DNA of 23,815 nucleotides from a virus, in the IMG/VR virus record IMGVR_UViG_3300007516_000152, positions 1-23,815 of that record. One strand, 5' to 3'. Positions 1-8,317 of the stretch are shown here, one piece after another. The notes under the pieces were generated by a model. It was not told the DNA's origin. It did not search any database and saw only the letters and a program-made list of their open reading frames with translations. The translations under genes were made by a program, and so were the position numbers. Position 1 is the first letter of the stretch; every line of letters begins with the position of its first letter.

Positions 1-60
1 ATATGTAAATCTAATCAATTTATGGTTAACATGAAAATTTAAAGTGTTAAATTTTGTTAA
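1..60 (-). promoter_or_regulatory. Phage promoter copy A, reading off the left edge
   Basis: This stretch aligns without gaps to two other intergenic sites, near 15436 and 19233. On the minus strand it has two TTAAC boxes exactly 10 bases apart (complements of GTTAA at 46-50 and 56-60), then an AT-rich spacer, then CATAAATTGATTAGATTTAC. The last part (complement of 5-13) resembles the Bacteroidota -7 box TAnnTTTG. In the other two copies the start codon lies 23-26 bases downstream of that box, so a minus-strand gene should start about 20 bases left of position 1. That gene is outside the window. Confidence 0.6.
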
Positions 61-170
61 AGTTTATAAACTTATATTGTGTTTAGTACCATCTGTCATG
101 CTAAATACAAACATATCAGACACTCTATACTCTGTAATATCCAGCATTATACATGTATTGAACTTCTGTT

Positions 171-243
171 AAATTAATAGAAGAAATTAAGAGTGCATCA
201 TCCAGTCAGTTCCTTCATCACTCTTAATTTCTTCTATTAATTT
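171..243 (-). repeat. 25-bp perfect inverted repeat across the stop codon of the neck-like gene
   Basis: Positions 171-195 and 219-243 are exact reverse complements over 25 bases, with a 23-base loop. The stop codon of the minus-strand gene at 187-1017 lies in the downstream arm, and the other arm codes for the protein's C-terminal region around KLIEEIKSDE. In the mRNA this would form a long uninterrupted stem. No clear U-tract follows it, so it is not a classical intrinsic terminator. A 3' stability hairpin, an RNase III site, or a scar of template switching during replication all fit. Confidence 0.85.
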
Positions 244-1017
244 ATCAAGTTCTTCTTCACCAAGTCCTTTAATTAAATCTGGGTTTATTTGAATATTTCC
301 GGGAAGCGAGAACCCAAAGATTCCTAGCTTTTGCCCTAAAGAAATTTTAACCTTAGCAGCGCAATATCTAAAGAAAGCTTCATCTTGGAATAACGCGCAT
401 TCAGGAACAGTTTCATAGATATTTAGTATAACATCTCTTTTTGGTGATTCTCCAGTGAATCGTAACTCGTGAGTCAATTGATTATAATTGTAACTTAAAG
501 GATTATGTATAATTTGACGAGCTAAATCAAAGAAACTTTCATTAATAACATATGCTTGTAAATTTTCAGCTGCAGCTCCAGTGTTTGAGCCTCCATACAT
601 TCCGCCCATCAACATTCTTTCAACTCCAAAATCTCCTTGAGTAAAGTTAATATCCATAGACCCGCCCCAATTAGCTCCAGTCTCGAACAACCCATAAACT
701 GAATAAACTTCGTTACCTCCAGTAGTTAAGTCCATTCCAGGTAATGTAAAACTTCTAGAATTTTTAAAATGATCTGAAGAAAACAAAGCAATTGGTAAAA
801 CCATGAAATTCTCTCTAACAGAGTACTCATAGTTTTTATAGAACCATTTCTTAGCTCTCTTAACAATGTTCTGAACCTCTGCTCTCGGAAGGTTCATCGG
901 AATCATACAAGATCCAGTTATTTCATCTGCTAGCTCATTAACAAACTCAGTGAAACATGTTGAAGCCCATACTGGATCTACATTCGATGATTCATTACCT
1001 ACAATTATGTTGCTCAT
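187..1017 (-). CDS. Putative neck or head-completion virion protein
   Basis: A 276-residue soluble protein with no signal peptide or membrane segment. Near residues 46-70 it has a basic/aromatic stretch (RAEVQNIVKRAKKWFYKNY), a pattern I associate with T4-like neck proteins of large phages. The middle (about 115-150) is rich in Gly, Met and Asn, and the C-terminal 40 residues are acidic and helical. Its position next to a baseplate block supports a virion role. The ATG is preceded by AAAAAA with no Shine-Dalgarno site. The 3' end overlaps the 25-bp inverted repeat. The coding call is strong. The neck assignment rests on remembered sequence style and context, so another structural role is possible. 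Confidence 0.6.
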   Translation of the reverse strand: MSNIIVGNESSNVDPVWASTCFTEFVNELADEITGSCMIPMNLPRAEVQNIVKRAKKWFYKNYEYSVRENFMVLPIALFSSDHFKNSRSFTLPGMDLTTGGNEVYSVYGLFETGANWGGSMDINFTQGDFGVERMLMGGMYGGSNTGAAAENLQAYVINESFFDLARQIIHNPLSYNYNQLTHELRFTGESPKRDVILNIYETVPECALFQDEAFFRYCAAKVKISLGQKLGIFGFSLPGNIQINPDLIKGLGEEELDKLIEEIKSDEGTDWMMHS

Positions 1018-1030
1018 TTTTTTAGTTATT

Positions 1031-1038
1031 TATTTATA
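1031..1038 (-). promoter_or_regulatory. T4-late-like TATAAATA box before the neck-like gene
   Basis: The minus strand reads TATAAATA, identical to the T4 late promoter core, 13 bases before the ATG at 1017 and overlapping the end of the upstream gene. With T4 spacing the transcript would start near 1025 and leave a very short leader. The genome is so AT-rich that this octamer also occurs inside coding sequence (for example near 6413), so it could be chance. Confidence 0.3.
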
Positions 1039-2326
1039 TTGCTTTTGATTTAACGATTTCAACATCATTAAATTTAGCTAGTTTTTTATCAAAAGAACCT
1101 TCTCTAAAGATTCCTCCATTCATTGTTCCTTTAAATACTCCCTTTCCATATATATAACTATCAGTAACCACACAAGATCCATGTATATATGAACCATCCA
1201 ATTTTGAGTCGCTAATCTGAGTAGAAGAATAGAAGTTACAATAATGAATGTCAGATCCCTTTACGTCACATCCATACATATCGCACTCAGTGAATTCTCC
1301 TCTTAAGAAACAATTAACGAATTCATAGTTTCTAAGGTCTACGCAATATTCTAATCTTCCATTAGCGACTTGAATTCTACCTGAATCTGAATCATAGTTA
1401 ATATGACCCTTTGAAAGATCACCAAACGTAAATAGCCGCATTACTCTCTCCTTTACTGAAGGCCAGTAAAGGTCAACTATCTTTGGATTGTCACTTAAGT
1501 CAACTGTAAATTTAATATCGTTCCAATTGTCTTTAATTGTCTTCCAATTCTTTCTAGCATCTATTATTCTTTGATTGCTTGCGACTATTCTTTTAAGTTC
1601 AATTGCATTCAAAGAATTAAATTCAGTGTTTTCTGTAGATTTCCACAACTGTAACAAAAACCGGTCAACTAAGTAAAGTATCGTTGTTGTTTTCTTTTCC
1701 CAGTCAGCACCTCCAACATATCTAAACTCTAAATAATTCTTATGTCTCTTATCGAAATTAACACCATAGTATTTGCTATCAGGATATATAAAGTTCTGTT
1801 GGTTAACATGTTTACCATCGAAGAAATAAGTGTCTTCTTTTGGTAGAACAAATTTTATTGATTTTGCGTATGCAGAGTCTTCTCTCTTTGGAAAGAATTT
1901 AAAAACCTGCTCTTCATTAAAATCTAAAATGAATTTAAGAACATTCATCTTGGAGATTCTATATTTGCAATCTACTTTAGATTTGTCAAAAGATAAATTC
2001 AAGTGAATTGAAGTTCTATCATTGGTGTACCCGTTCTCTTCAATCCAAGCACACATATTAATAATCATTAAACGAGCAGCGTAGTATGGAAGGGCTCCTG
2101 TGACTAATTCAAGAAGTTTGGCGCCGCCCGACATGTCAGGTTCTATTTTGAATTCGTCTTGAGTTACTTCAAAATCACTATGCGCCTTTGTTTCAACATG
2201 AATTTTTTTACTAAGTAGTACCTCTAATTTCTTTGCCGTTTCTTCGGCGCTAAAATTTGAGAAGAATTCGAACTCCACGCCAACTAGGGCATTCTTTAAA
2301 ACATCAGCATCATTAAGGTTATTCAT
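1034..2326 (-). CDS. Amidoligase-like protein with pentapeptide-repeat-like C-terminus
   Basis: A 430-residue protein in two parts. Residues 1 to about 260 look like the amidoligase (COOH-NH2 ligase) superfamily, related to glutamine synthetase: GVEFEF at 16-21, then EPDMSGG at 62-68 followed by ELVTG, then a helix and HLNLSF near residue 107. In that family such Glu, Asp and His residues bind metal, ATP and the acid substrate, and products are amide bonds to proteins, peptides or small molecules. Residues from about 330 to 405 have a near five-residue periodicity (CFLRGEFTECDMYGCDVKGS and onward), as in right-handed beta-helical pentapeptide repeats. It sits inside the virion gene block, so it may modify a structural protein or the cell wall. 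The substrate cannot be read from the sequence. Confidence 0.65.
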   Translation of the reverse strand: MNNLNDADVLKNALVGVEFEFFSNFSAEETAKKLEVLLSKKIHVETKAHSDFEVTQDEFKIEPDMSGGAKLLELVTGALPYYAARLMIINMCAWIEENGYTNDRTSIHLNLSFDKSKVDCKYRISKMNVLKFILDFNEEQVFKFFPKREDSAYAKSIKFVLPKEDTYFFDGKHVNQQNFIYPDSKYYGVNFDKRHKNYLEFRYVGGADWEKKTTTILYLVDRFLLQLWKSTENTEFNSLNAIELKRIVASNQRIIDARKNWKTIKDNWNDIKFTVDLSDNPKIVDLYWPSVKERVMRLFTFGDLSKGHINYDSDSGRIQVANGRLEYCVDLRNYEFVNCFLRGEFTECDMYGCDVKGSDIHYCNFYSSTQISDSKLDGSYIHGSCVVTDSYIYGKGVFKGTMNGGIFREGSFDKKLAKFNDVEIVKSKAI

Positions 2327-2452
2327 TGATTATTATAATTTGATTAAATCGTATTATATTTATCTATATTTATCCGAAAACAAATTGATTTACTCTTTTT
2401 ATTTGAATTGGATAGAGTAGAAGGTATATTTCCTTTGTTTTTATTATAATAA

Positions 2453-2478
2453 AAAACCCCAGATTAATCTGGGGTTTT
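2453..2478 (-). terminator. Intrinsic terminator after the S1-domain gene
   Basis: A perfect 26-base palindrome with a CCCCAGATT/AATCTGGGG core, 24 bases past the S1 gene stop. On the minus strand it is followed by TTTTTT. The T-run and the close gene end make it a strong intrinsic terminator for leftward transcription. The palindrome has flanking A-runs on the other side too, so it could work in both directions. Confidence 0.85.
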
Positions 2479-2502
2479 AATTTATGTTAAATTTATTAAC
2501 AA

Positions 2503-3714
2503 TTATAGTTTCAAGAAAACCTTTCTAGTATCAACTTCGATTCGTGTGATTTGAACTGTTATATTATCATTCTTAGATATCGTGTCTATTTCAATACCTT
2601 CTGGCAATTCGGAAACGTGTAATAATCCGACGATTCCATCACCAATGTCTACGAATACACCATATTCTTTAACAGACTTAATAATACCTACGACTTCGAC
2701 AGGAAAAGATTTGTATTTACTTGCAATTTCTTTCCAAGGATCTATAGTCTCAACATACTCTACTTGAGTTAATGTTATTTTACTATCACTTATGATTTCT
2801 TTAACTTTGAATACAATAATGTCTCCTGGTTGAATTTCTCTATCTTTATGTTTTCTAGCCATTTCTGGCTCTAAGTCATTTGCATGAATCATTCCAGTCA
2901 AACATCCATCAAACTCAACGAATACACCATACTTAGCAGAACCTGTAACATTTCCAGTTTTAGTCTCTCCTAAGTTGTTTCTAAGTTCTTCAACTTTACC
3001 AGGGATAAGTGCTTGTAAATATTTTCTATGTGAAACTATTACAGTGCCTCTTTCTTGAGAATAACTCATAGGAACTACATACATTTCAGTGTTAACAACA
3101 GACTCGAAGTCTACAAGTTTATTAATCCCTGCAAGAGAGCCTGGCATGAAACAATCAATACCTTGAACATCCACAAAATAACCTCCGTTTGGAATCATTC
3201 CAGTTACAGTTCCAATGTATGCAACATTTTGCTCTTCAGTAGCTTCTAGCATTTCTCTTAGTGCCGCTGCTCTAATACCAGCCTCTACAGAACCTACTAT
3301 AAATCCTCTAGAGTTAGACATTCTATCAGCAACTATCTCCACTGTTAGATTAGCTCCAGGTATTAATATATCCTTAGATATTTGATTCTCCTTAGACATA
3401 TCAACATACACCATTTCTCTATGCCCAATATCAATTGAAGCCCATTCACTATCGACTGAATAAACGTCGCCTGTGTGTGTTTCTCCGATAATTACATTGA
3501 ATACTCGTGGTGATGCTGTTTCAAATCGCTCCATCAAATCGCATAATTCCTGAGCGTATGGCGCTCTTGAATAAACAACTACACCCTCGGGTGATTTGAC
3601 ATGTGTATTTGGCCTTCTAAAGCTGCTTGGACAATCAGATACATGAGCGTCCCAATCAAAGTCAAGTAATCCTGACTTTGTTATTTCTTTTTTTGTTTTA
3701 ACGTCTTGTGACAT
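2503..3714 (-). CDS. S1-domain RNA-binding protein (bS1-like)
   Basis: A 403-residue protein with about four S1 (OB-fold) domains: roughly 70-143 (divergent), 163-240, 248-320 and 334-403. The last two are the most typical, with YGVFVEFDGCLTGMIHANDL and YGVFVDIGDGIVGLLHVSEL. Bacterial bS1 usually has about six domains and tethers mRNA to the 30S subunit; this shorter version lacks two. The first ~60 residues match nothing I recognise. It lies alone between virion genes, with its own terminator 24 bases downstream, which suggests separate or high expression. The leader lacks a Shine-Dalgarno site. It may replace or compete with host S1, bring phage mRNA to ribosomes, or protect RNA. Domain identity is firm; the ribosomal role is inference. 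Confidence 0.88.
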   Translation of the reverse strand: MSQDVKTKKEITKSGLLDFDWDAHVSDCPSSFRRPNTHVKSPEGVVVYSRAPYAQELCDLMERFETASPRVFNVIIGETHTGDVYSVDSEWASIDIGHREMVYVDMSKENQISKDILIPGANLTVEIVADRMSNSRGFIVGSVEAGIRAAALREMLEATEEQNVAYIGTVTGMIPNGGYFVDVQGIDCFMPGSLAGINKLVDFESVVNTEMYVVPMSYSQERGTVIVSHRKYLQALIPGKVEELRNNLGETKTGNVTGSAKYGVFVEFDGCLTGMIHANDLEPEMARKHKDREIQPGDIIVFKVKEIISDSKITLTQVEYVETIDPWKEIASKYKSFPVEVVGIIKSVKEYGVFVDIGDGIVGLLHVSELPEGIEIDTISKNDNITVQITRIEVDTRKVFLKL

Positions 3715-3766
3715 TGTTTTGTTTTTTAAAGGGTTAATAAAATATAAGTTATATATTCAATTAATA

Positions 3767-4336
3767 TTAAATTGGAACGGCATCTATTTTTTGCTTAACT
3801 TGTTTAATAGTGTTTATAAGCTTCATAACTTGATCAGGTAACTTAAATTTTATTTTAATACCAGAAGCCAAAAGACCGGCTATTATAATAGCAAGGACGC
3901 CTATTATAGTTTTAAAGGTATTAATATTTGACTTTACGACTAGAATAGTCTGAGCAACGTTTGGAGCACCTGGTGGGACTGTAATTACAGCAGGCTGTAC
4001 TGCTGCTGCTGTGGTTGCAGTAACAGACTCTGGTAATTGCTTTAAACCAGCAATCAATTCCTTGAAAGAAAGCTTTATATTATTGATTTCTATCTTTATA
4101 AGAGCTTTAGCTTCTGGTCCTGATAAAAACTTTTTTAGATCTTTTTTCATTTCCTTTGCTTCTTTCTTAGCTGCTTCAGCGTCTCCAGTTGCTTCTAAAA
4201 GCTGGGCTTCAACCGCTTTTACTTGAACCTCTGCCATATTACTAATTACTGATTCAAAATCTAGACCTGGTATTGCTTGAGACCCAGAAGATGAAAGAAT
4301 ATCTAATGCTGTGCTCATTTCTGATATTTCTGCCAT
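3767..4336 (-). CDS. Unknown virion-module protein with coiled coil and one membrane segment
   Basis: I do not recognise this 189-residue protein. Residues 30-100 are helical and charged (MAEVQVKAVEAQLLEATGDA then many Lys/Glu), typical of a coiled coil. Residues 105-130 are Ala/Thr/Pro-rich. Residues 143-160 form one strong hydrophobic segment (TIIGVLAIIIAGLLASGI), followed by a basic, amphipathic tail. It starts two bases after the stop of the gp5-like spike gene, so it is probably translated with the baseplate genes. Such a shape could suit a tail-tip or injected protein that meets the host membrane, but nothing in the sequence proves that. Confidence 0.7.
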   Translation of the reverse strand: MAEISEMSTALDILSSSGSQAIPGLDFESVISNMAEVQVKAVEAQLLEATGDAEAAKKEAKEMKKDLKKFLSGPEAKALIKIEINNIKLSFKELIAGLKQLPESVTATTAAAVQPAVITVPPGAPNVAQTILVVKSNINTFKTIIGVLAIIIAGLLASGIKIKFKLPDQVMKLINTIKQVKQKIDAVPI

Positions 4337-4338
4337 GT

Positions 4339-5058
4339 TTATTTATTTTTTTGTTGGTAAGTATCGTGAGTTACCTTTAGTTTAGATATAATTACTGGTG
4401 TAACAGCTGTTGGTGGCCCAGTAGGCCCAGTAGGCGTTGGATGTATATGCGTCTTATAGTCATCTAATAAAGTATCTAGCCATTTCTGTAAGGAAACTCC
4501 TCGAACTGCAGGCTCCTCTTCATTTTCGGTACCCTCACCTGTATTGCTTAAGAATACATTTCCAGAGTCAAGGAATATCTTTTCAGTTGTTGATATTTTG
4601 ATATGTCCATTTTCATCTATTTGAATCAAAGGTCTTTCCTTAGCTCCAGTTCCTCGAGCAATTACCAATCCGTCATCTGGTGAATGGTATATTCTTATAT
4701 TTCTGACATCATCATAAACTAACGAAACAACATTATGAGCTGCAGCTGAACTCTCTAGTACTTCTTGTTTTAAAGCTTTACTTTGATCTATTTGAAACCA
4801 ATACTCTGGGTGATATATATTACCATTGTCAAATCGAACAGCAACAACAGTGCCAATGTTTGGTGTATTATGAGAACCTACAAGATCCCTATTCATTGGA
4901 GTTGCCCATGGAATAGCGACATTTGGTAGTTTATCAAATTTACCAAAAACTTTAACACGGCATCTACCTAAAAACTTAGGATCTACATTATCAACAACCT
5001 CACCAATCCAATGAGTTTCTCTAATATTATCGCTATTTAATTCTTTATCTGTTGACAT
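4339..5058 (-). CDS. Baseplate spike/hub protein, gp5 OB-fold type
   Basis: A 239-residue protein. Its N-terminal ~90 residues match the gp5/gpV OB-fold: WIGEVVDNVDPKFLGRCRVK, then IPWATPM, then IGTVVAVRFDNGNIYHPEYW. In T4 this domain joins the spike to the gp27 hub trimer. A short beta-rich part follows (about 120-180, IRIYHSPDDGLVIARGTG), then a C-terminal HIHPTPTGPTGPP motif that is common in phage spike proteins. T4 gp5 also has an internal lysozyme domain and a long beta-helix; both are absent here. The gene overlaps the next upstream gene by one base and precedes the membrane/coiled-coil gene by two bases. The role in membrane puncture is inferred from the family. Confidence 0.85.
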   Translation of the reverse strand: MSTDKELNSDNIRETHWIGEVVDNVDPKFLGRCRVKVFGKFDKLPNVAIPWATPMNRDLVGSHNTPNIGTVVAVRFDNGNIYHPEYWFQIDQSKALKQEVLESSAAAHNVVSLVYDDVRNIRIYHSPDDGLVIARGTGAKERPLIQIDENGHIKISTTEKIFLDSGNVFLSNTGEGTENEEEPAVRGVSLQKWLDTLLDDYKTHIHPTPTGPTGPPTAVTPVIISKLKVTHDTYQQKNK

Positions 5059-6245
5059 TATCTATATGCATTACCTAAATTAATTGCTGCAGAGGCTGCA
5101 GCCTTATCTAAAACCTGGATAGCAGTGCTATTTGGTGGAATATCATTTACATTTTCTCTAATAACTCTACCTATATCCGTTGCTTCATCTGCTTTTTTAA
5201 TAGCATTTGCAAATATATTTTCAAACGTAGGTGCTCTATTTATGGTCCTATTTCTTATTGCTTGTTCTAACTCGTTCTTTTTTTCTATAGCAAATAACCT
5301 AGCTGCTTGTTCTGCCTGTGACTGAAGCTCTTCACCCCTTGATAGTAACCTTGCCTTTATCATATCTGCGATACTATCTTGAAACACTTCAGATTCTGGC
5401 GAAGGTGACATTTGACTTTTCGTGTATTCTGGTGGATCAACAATACCATTAAGCGCCCTGGCTTCTACTTTTTCCAGTTTTTCATATTTTATATGAATTG
5501 TATTTACAGCGTTAGATTCTGGACTTTTTAATAAGTCTGCGAAAATTGAGGTTCCTGAACTTAAATCGAATTCACAATAACCAATGCCTATCATAAAATA
5601 CGGTCTAGATTCAGAACCCGCTATTTCACCATTATTTTTTTGTATACTTAACCCATTGCTTGCAATGTCTCTGATAGTATCTAAAGCGCTTGTAACAGTT
5701 ATGTCGTTAATAGGTCCAAATCCTGCTAATGTTGTTTTAGTCTGGATAGTTCTAACTTCAGTAACATATACCCACATCCTAAATTTTCTTAAGTTTACTG
5801 GTAATATATAACCACCTCTCTGAATATCGTATACTGCACTTTTATATAAGTGCATTAAACCAGCGATTGGTAAGTTTAAAGATTCTAGTGTTTCAATTTC
5901 AAGTTTTGCATCGTCACCGCCCATGTATGGGTTTTCAGAATTTATATTTTGTAATCTTTCAAGTCCTTTTAAAGATTGCCAATACCATGGAAGCTCTGTA
6001 TTAATCGTTTTTAAAGCTTGTTTAAATGCTATAAAGTCTGCCAATCTTTCAGCATAGTATGTGCTGTTATTACCTTCATTATCTGCTAATTTTTTTAAAA
6101 AGCCTTCAGCAGCTTCAGAAAGTAGTGGAGAGCTAGTACTACTGTAGTCAAACATTAATGCAAACGAAAGAAACGTAGGATCTTGGTATTTATACTTCTT
6201 AAACGACCCTTTTCTAAATTCTTTTTGTGTTTTAAAATCTGACAT
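5058..6245 (-). CDS. Baseplate/tail structural protein, family unnamed
   Basis: A 395-residue protein lying between the hub and spike genes. The region at about 105-165 (NPYMGGDDAKLEIETLESLN, then a helix ending AVYDIQRGGYILPVNLRKFRMWVYVTEVR) is typical of a structural family I recall from large T4-like phages, where it sits among baseplate or tail-tube-junction genes. The C-terminal third (about 285-395) is helical and charged, with many Arg/Glu. There is no signal peptide or membrane segment. It shares one base with the spike gene (stop and start overlap), which implies coupled translation. A baseplate or tail-tube initiator role is the best guess; the exact T4 counterpart is unclear. Confidence 0.7.
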   Translation of the reverse strand: MSDFKTQKEFRKGSFKKYKYQDPTFLSFALMFDYSSTSSPLLSEAAEGFLKKLADNEGNNSTYYAERLADFIAFKQALKTINTELPWYWQSLKGLERLQNINSENPYMGGDDAKLEIETLESLNLPIAGLMHLYKSAVYDIQRGGYILPVNLRKFRMWVYVTEVRTIQTKTTLAGFGPINDITVTSALDTIRDIASNGLSIQKNNGEIAGSESRPYFMIGIGYCEFDLSSGTSIFADLLKSPESNAVNTIHIKYEKLEKVEARALNGIVDPPEYTKSQMSPSPESEVFQDSIADMIKARLLSRGEELQSQAEQAARLFAIEKKNELEQAIRNRTINRAPTFENIFANAIKKADEATDIGRVIRENVNDIPPNSTAIQVLDKAAASAAINLGNAYR

Positions 6246-6274
6246 ATTATATATATATTTATTAATTAAATAAA

Positions 6275-7798
6275 TTAAGCTGTTGTTGGCGCTGTAGGTG
6301 CTATAGGCGTTGCTGTAACTGTTTCTGTGTTAATATTATTAAGTCTGCTAGGCCATTCTCTCCTTAATAGATTTATTGATTGCCGCACTGATAGATCGCC
6401 TGCTCTGTATTTATAAATAATACCAGAAACCGTATAAAATCCACTTAAAAAGTCATCAACGACTAATCCGCCCTGTACTTTTCCAACAACATTATCTTTA
6501 ACATCGGTATCGAACCCGTCTTTTTCTTTTTGGTCCTTTCCAACGTTATCCATTGCTATTTTATCAGGATCTTCTAAATAAATTAAAATAGGAATTTTAT
6601 GATACCTATGTATTGCTGGATTATATGTCGTTAACTCAATATCTAAAGACATTTTAGATGCTTCGGCTATATTCTGAGCGTTGTTTATTGCCGAGTATTT
6701 GTAATTTAGGTGAGTGTTTGAAGTTTCAGGGTCGCCTGAAGTTCTTCCAACATATTTACTTTTAATTTCATGTTTGTACCTGTCTTCGTCCCTACGACCC
6801 TTCATAGGTTCTTCAATGTCCTTTAACTTAGTGCTTACAAGCGCTTCTATTTCATGAGAAATTAAACCCTCTTCTGAGTCATCTTCATAATATTGCAAAA
6901 CCCTTTTATAACCGTACATTTTAGTTGTTGAACCTGACTTATTGTTAAGAGACATTTTTGTAATATATAGGTTTGTTCCTGCGTCTTTATCGTGATTTGT
7001 TAATATTAAAGGTTTTTTAGTCTTATTTATTTCATCGGACTTGATACTAGGGTCGTCTGCGAAATCCTCTTCTAGGGCAACGGTTGCCATATCTATATTT
7101 TCTTCAGAATCAATCAACTTATTAAGATTAACATAATTAATGTAATAGTGTGGATCTATGCTGTACACCTGAAAGCTATCCTCATCAATGTAGGAGTGTC
7201 TAACTAAATCTCTTAATGTATCAAACCTAGAATTAAAAGGTATCACTAGATTCATTGAATCATCTGTTGTGTCAATGTTTGTAGCAACTCCAAGCTTTAA
7301 ATCATTAGCTATTGCTTCAATATGGTCTAATGAGTTTCCAAATCCATAAGATTTGCAATCTTCTGAGAAAAGGCCAGGAACCTTCATTATACCACTAAAA
7401 AAGTATTTACTTCCCTCAGTGTTTTTTGCTTTAGGAGGACTGCCAACGCTAGTAATATCAAAGTCGATTCTAATATCTTTATATTCATCTTTATCAAGAG
7501 TACCCATCCTAAAGTTAATTACGTCACCATCTCTAGGAAACGAATCTATATCAAAAACTCCAACGCTATCCATAACAGATATATCTATACTAGGAATTAC
7601 ACCAGTACAATCCAGCGACATACTTATTATATCATCATCAGTAAATGTAAACCCATTAACTGAAATTAACAATAAATAACCCTTACTAGTATTTGCTTTT
7701 TCATTTCCTTCTCCTTCACCTAATGATGCATATACGAGCTTATCTAACTTTATAGTAGGTTCAGTTATTGTTAAGATGTGATTGTTTATAGAAGCCAT
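6275..7798 (-). CDS. Baseplate hub protein, gp27/gpD-like
   Basis: A 507-residue protein. Residues 55-105 (ISMSLDCTGVIPSIDISVMD, then FPRDGDVINFRMG) match the first tube-like domain of gp27/late-control-D hub proteins, which form the trimeric ring holding the gp5 spike. Residues 195-260 (FDTLRDLVRHSYIDEDSFQVY) fit the hub's second domain, where a short helix precedes a strand and 'DPHYYINYVNL'. The C-terminal tail is Thr/Pro/Ala-rich and looks unstructured. Finding it near a gp5-like spike gene and a gp53-like gene supports the call. It is longer than T4 gp27, with extra charged insertions at about 250-400. The start ATG has no Shine-Dalgarno site. Confidence 0.78.
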   Translation of the reverse strand: MASINNHILTITEPTIKLDKLVYASLGEGEGNEKANTSKGYLLLISVNGFTFTDDDIISMSLDCTGVIPSIDISVMDSVGVFDIDSFPRDGDVINFRMGTLDKDEYKDIRIDFDITSVGSPPKAKNTEGSKYFFSGIMKVPGLFSEDCKSYGFGNSLDHIEAIANDLKLGVATNIDTTDDSMNLVIPFNSRFDTLRDLVRHSYIDEDSFQVYSIDPHYYINYVNLNKLIDSEENIDMATVALEEDFADDPSIKSDEINKTKKPLILTNHDKDAGTNLYITKMSLNNKSGSTTKMYGYKRVLQYYEDDSEEGLISHEIEALVSTKLKDIEEPMKGRRDEDRYKHEIKSKYVGRTSGDPETSNTHLNYKYSAINNAQNIAEASKMSLDIELTTYNPAIHRYHKIPILIYLEDPDKIAMDNVGKDQKEKDGFDTDVKDNVVGKVQGGLVVDDFLSGFYTVSGIIYKYRAGDLSVRQSINLLRREWPSRLNNINTETVTATPIAPTAPTTA

Positions 7799-7819
7799 TT
7801 TGTATATTATATAGTAATT

Positions 7820-8317
7820 TTATATAGTAATTCTTCCATTGTTTATCTTGATATTAGTATCTCCTTCTTTTAAAATATTTGGAGGTAAAATCTGGGATGA
7901 TCCATTTGCTTTTTGTTCTGCCTTTCTTTTAAGATATTCAATTCTTTTAGAATCTTTAATAGGAAGACGTTTAGTGTCAATAAATTGATCTCTAATTGAA
8001 ATAGCATTTGCAGGACCCACAATACGAAAAGGAGCAATAGATACGAGAACGTTATCATTTGATGGAATTTCTAAAATATCACCTACATTAAAAGCAAATG
8101 GATTAGACATGTTGTTCCATTTTAATATATAGTCACAATAATCTTCATTTTTGTAATACTTTAAAGAAATTAAATCTATCCTTCCAACTTCATGTTCGAC
8201 TACTGTGTGAGATGCAATTACATCGGTAAATCTCGAGAACACTACAGTAGGCATTGACAAAACCCTTTTAGTATTGTCAGCTGACATTTTCTTATTTTCT
8301 AAAGTATTAAATTTCAT
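7820..8317 (-). CDS. Baseplate wedge protein, gp53-like LysM domain
   Basis: A 165-residue protein. Residues 45-85 (GRIDLISLKYYKNEDYCDYI, then LKWNNMSNPFAFNVGDILEIPS) have the pattern of T4 gp53 and phage gpX/LysM tail proteins: a short helix, W..NN..NPF, then pGd.LeIP. In T4, gp53 closes the wedges around the hub. The C-terminal 50 residues are basic, then polar. The ATG at 8317 overlaps the previous stop by one base (TAATG), suggesting coupled translation. A second ATG at 8287 (MSADNTK) would also leave the domain intact, so the start is not settled. LysM-like domains can bind peptidoglycan, but in this setting a structural role is likelier. Confidence 0.75.
   Translation of the reverse strand: MKFNTLENKKMSADNTKRVLSMPTVVFSRFTDVIASHTVVEHEVGRIDLISLKYYKNEDYCDYILKWNNMSNPFAFNVGDILEIPSNDNVLVSIAPFRIVGPANAISIRDQFIDTKRLPIKDSKRIEYLKRKAEQKANGSSQILPPNILKEGDTNIKINNGRITI

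Noticed and set aside
60-73. 14-base palindrome AAGTTTATAAACTT beside promoter copy A
   Set aside because: It is not present at the same place in copies B and C and is made of bases common in this genome.
7870-8058. 62-residue minus-strand frame inside the gp53-like gene
   Set aside because: It is a shifted frame of a gene with a recognisable domain and has low-complexity Leu-rich content.
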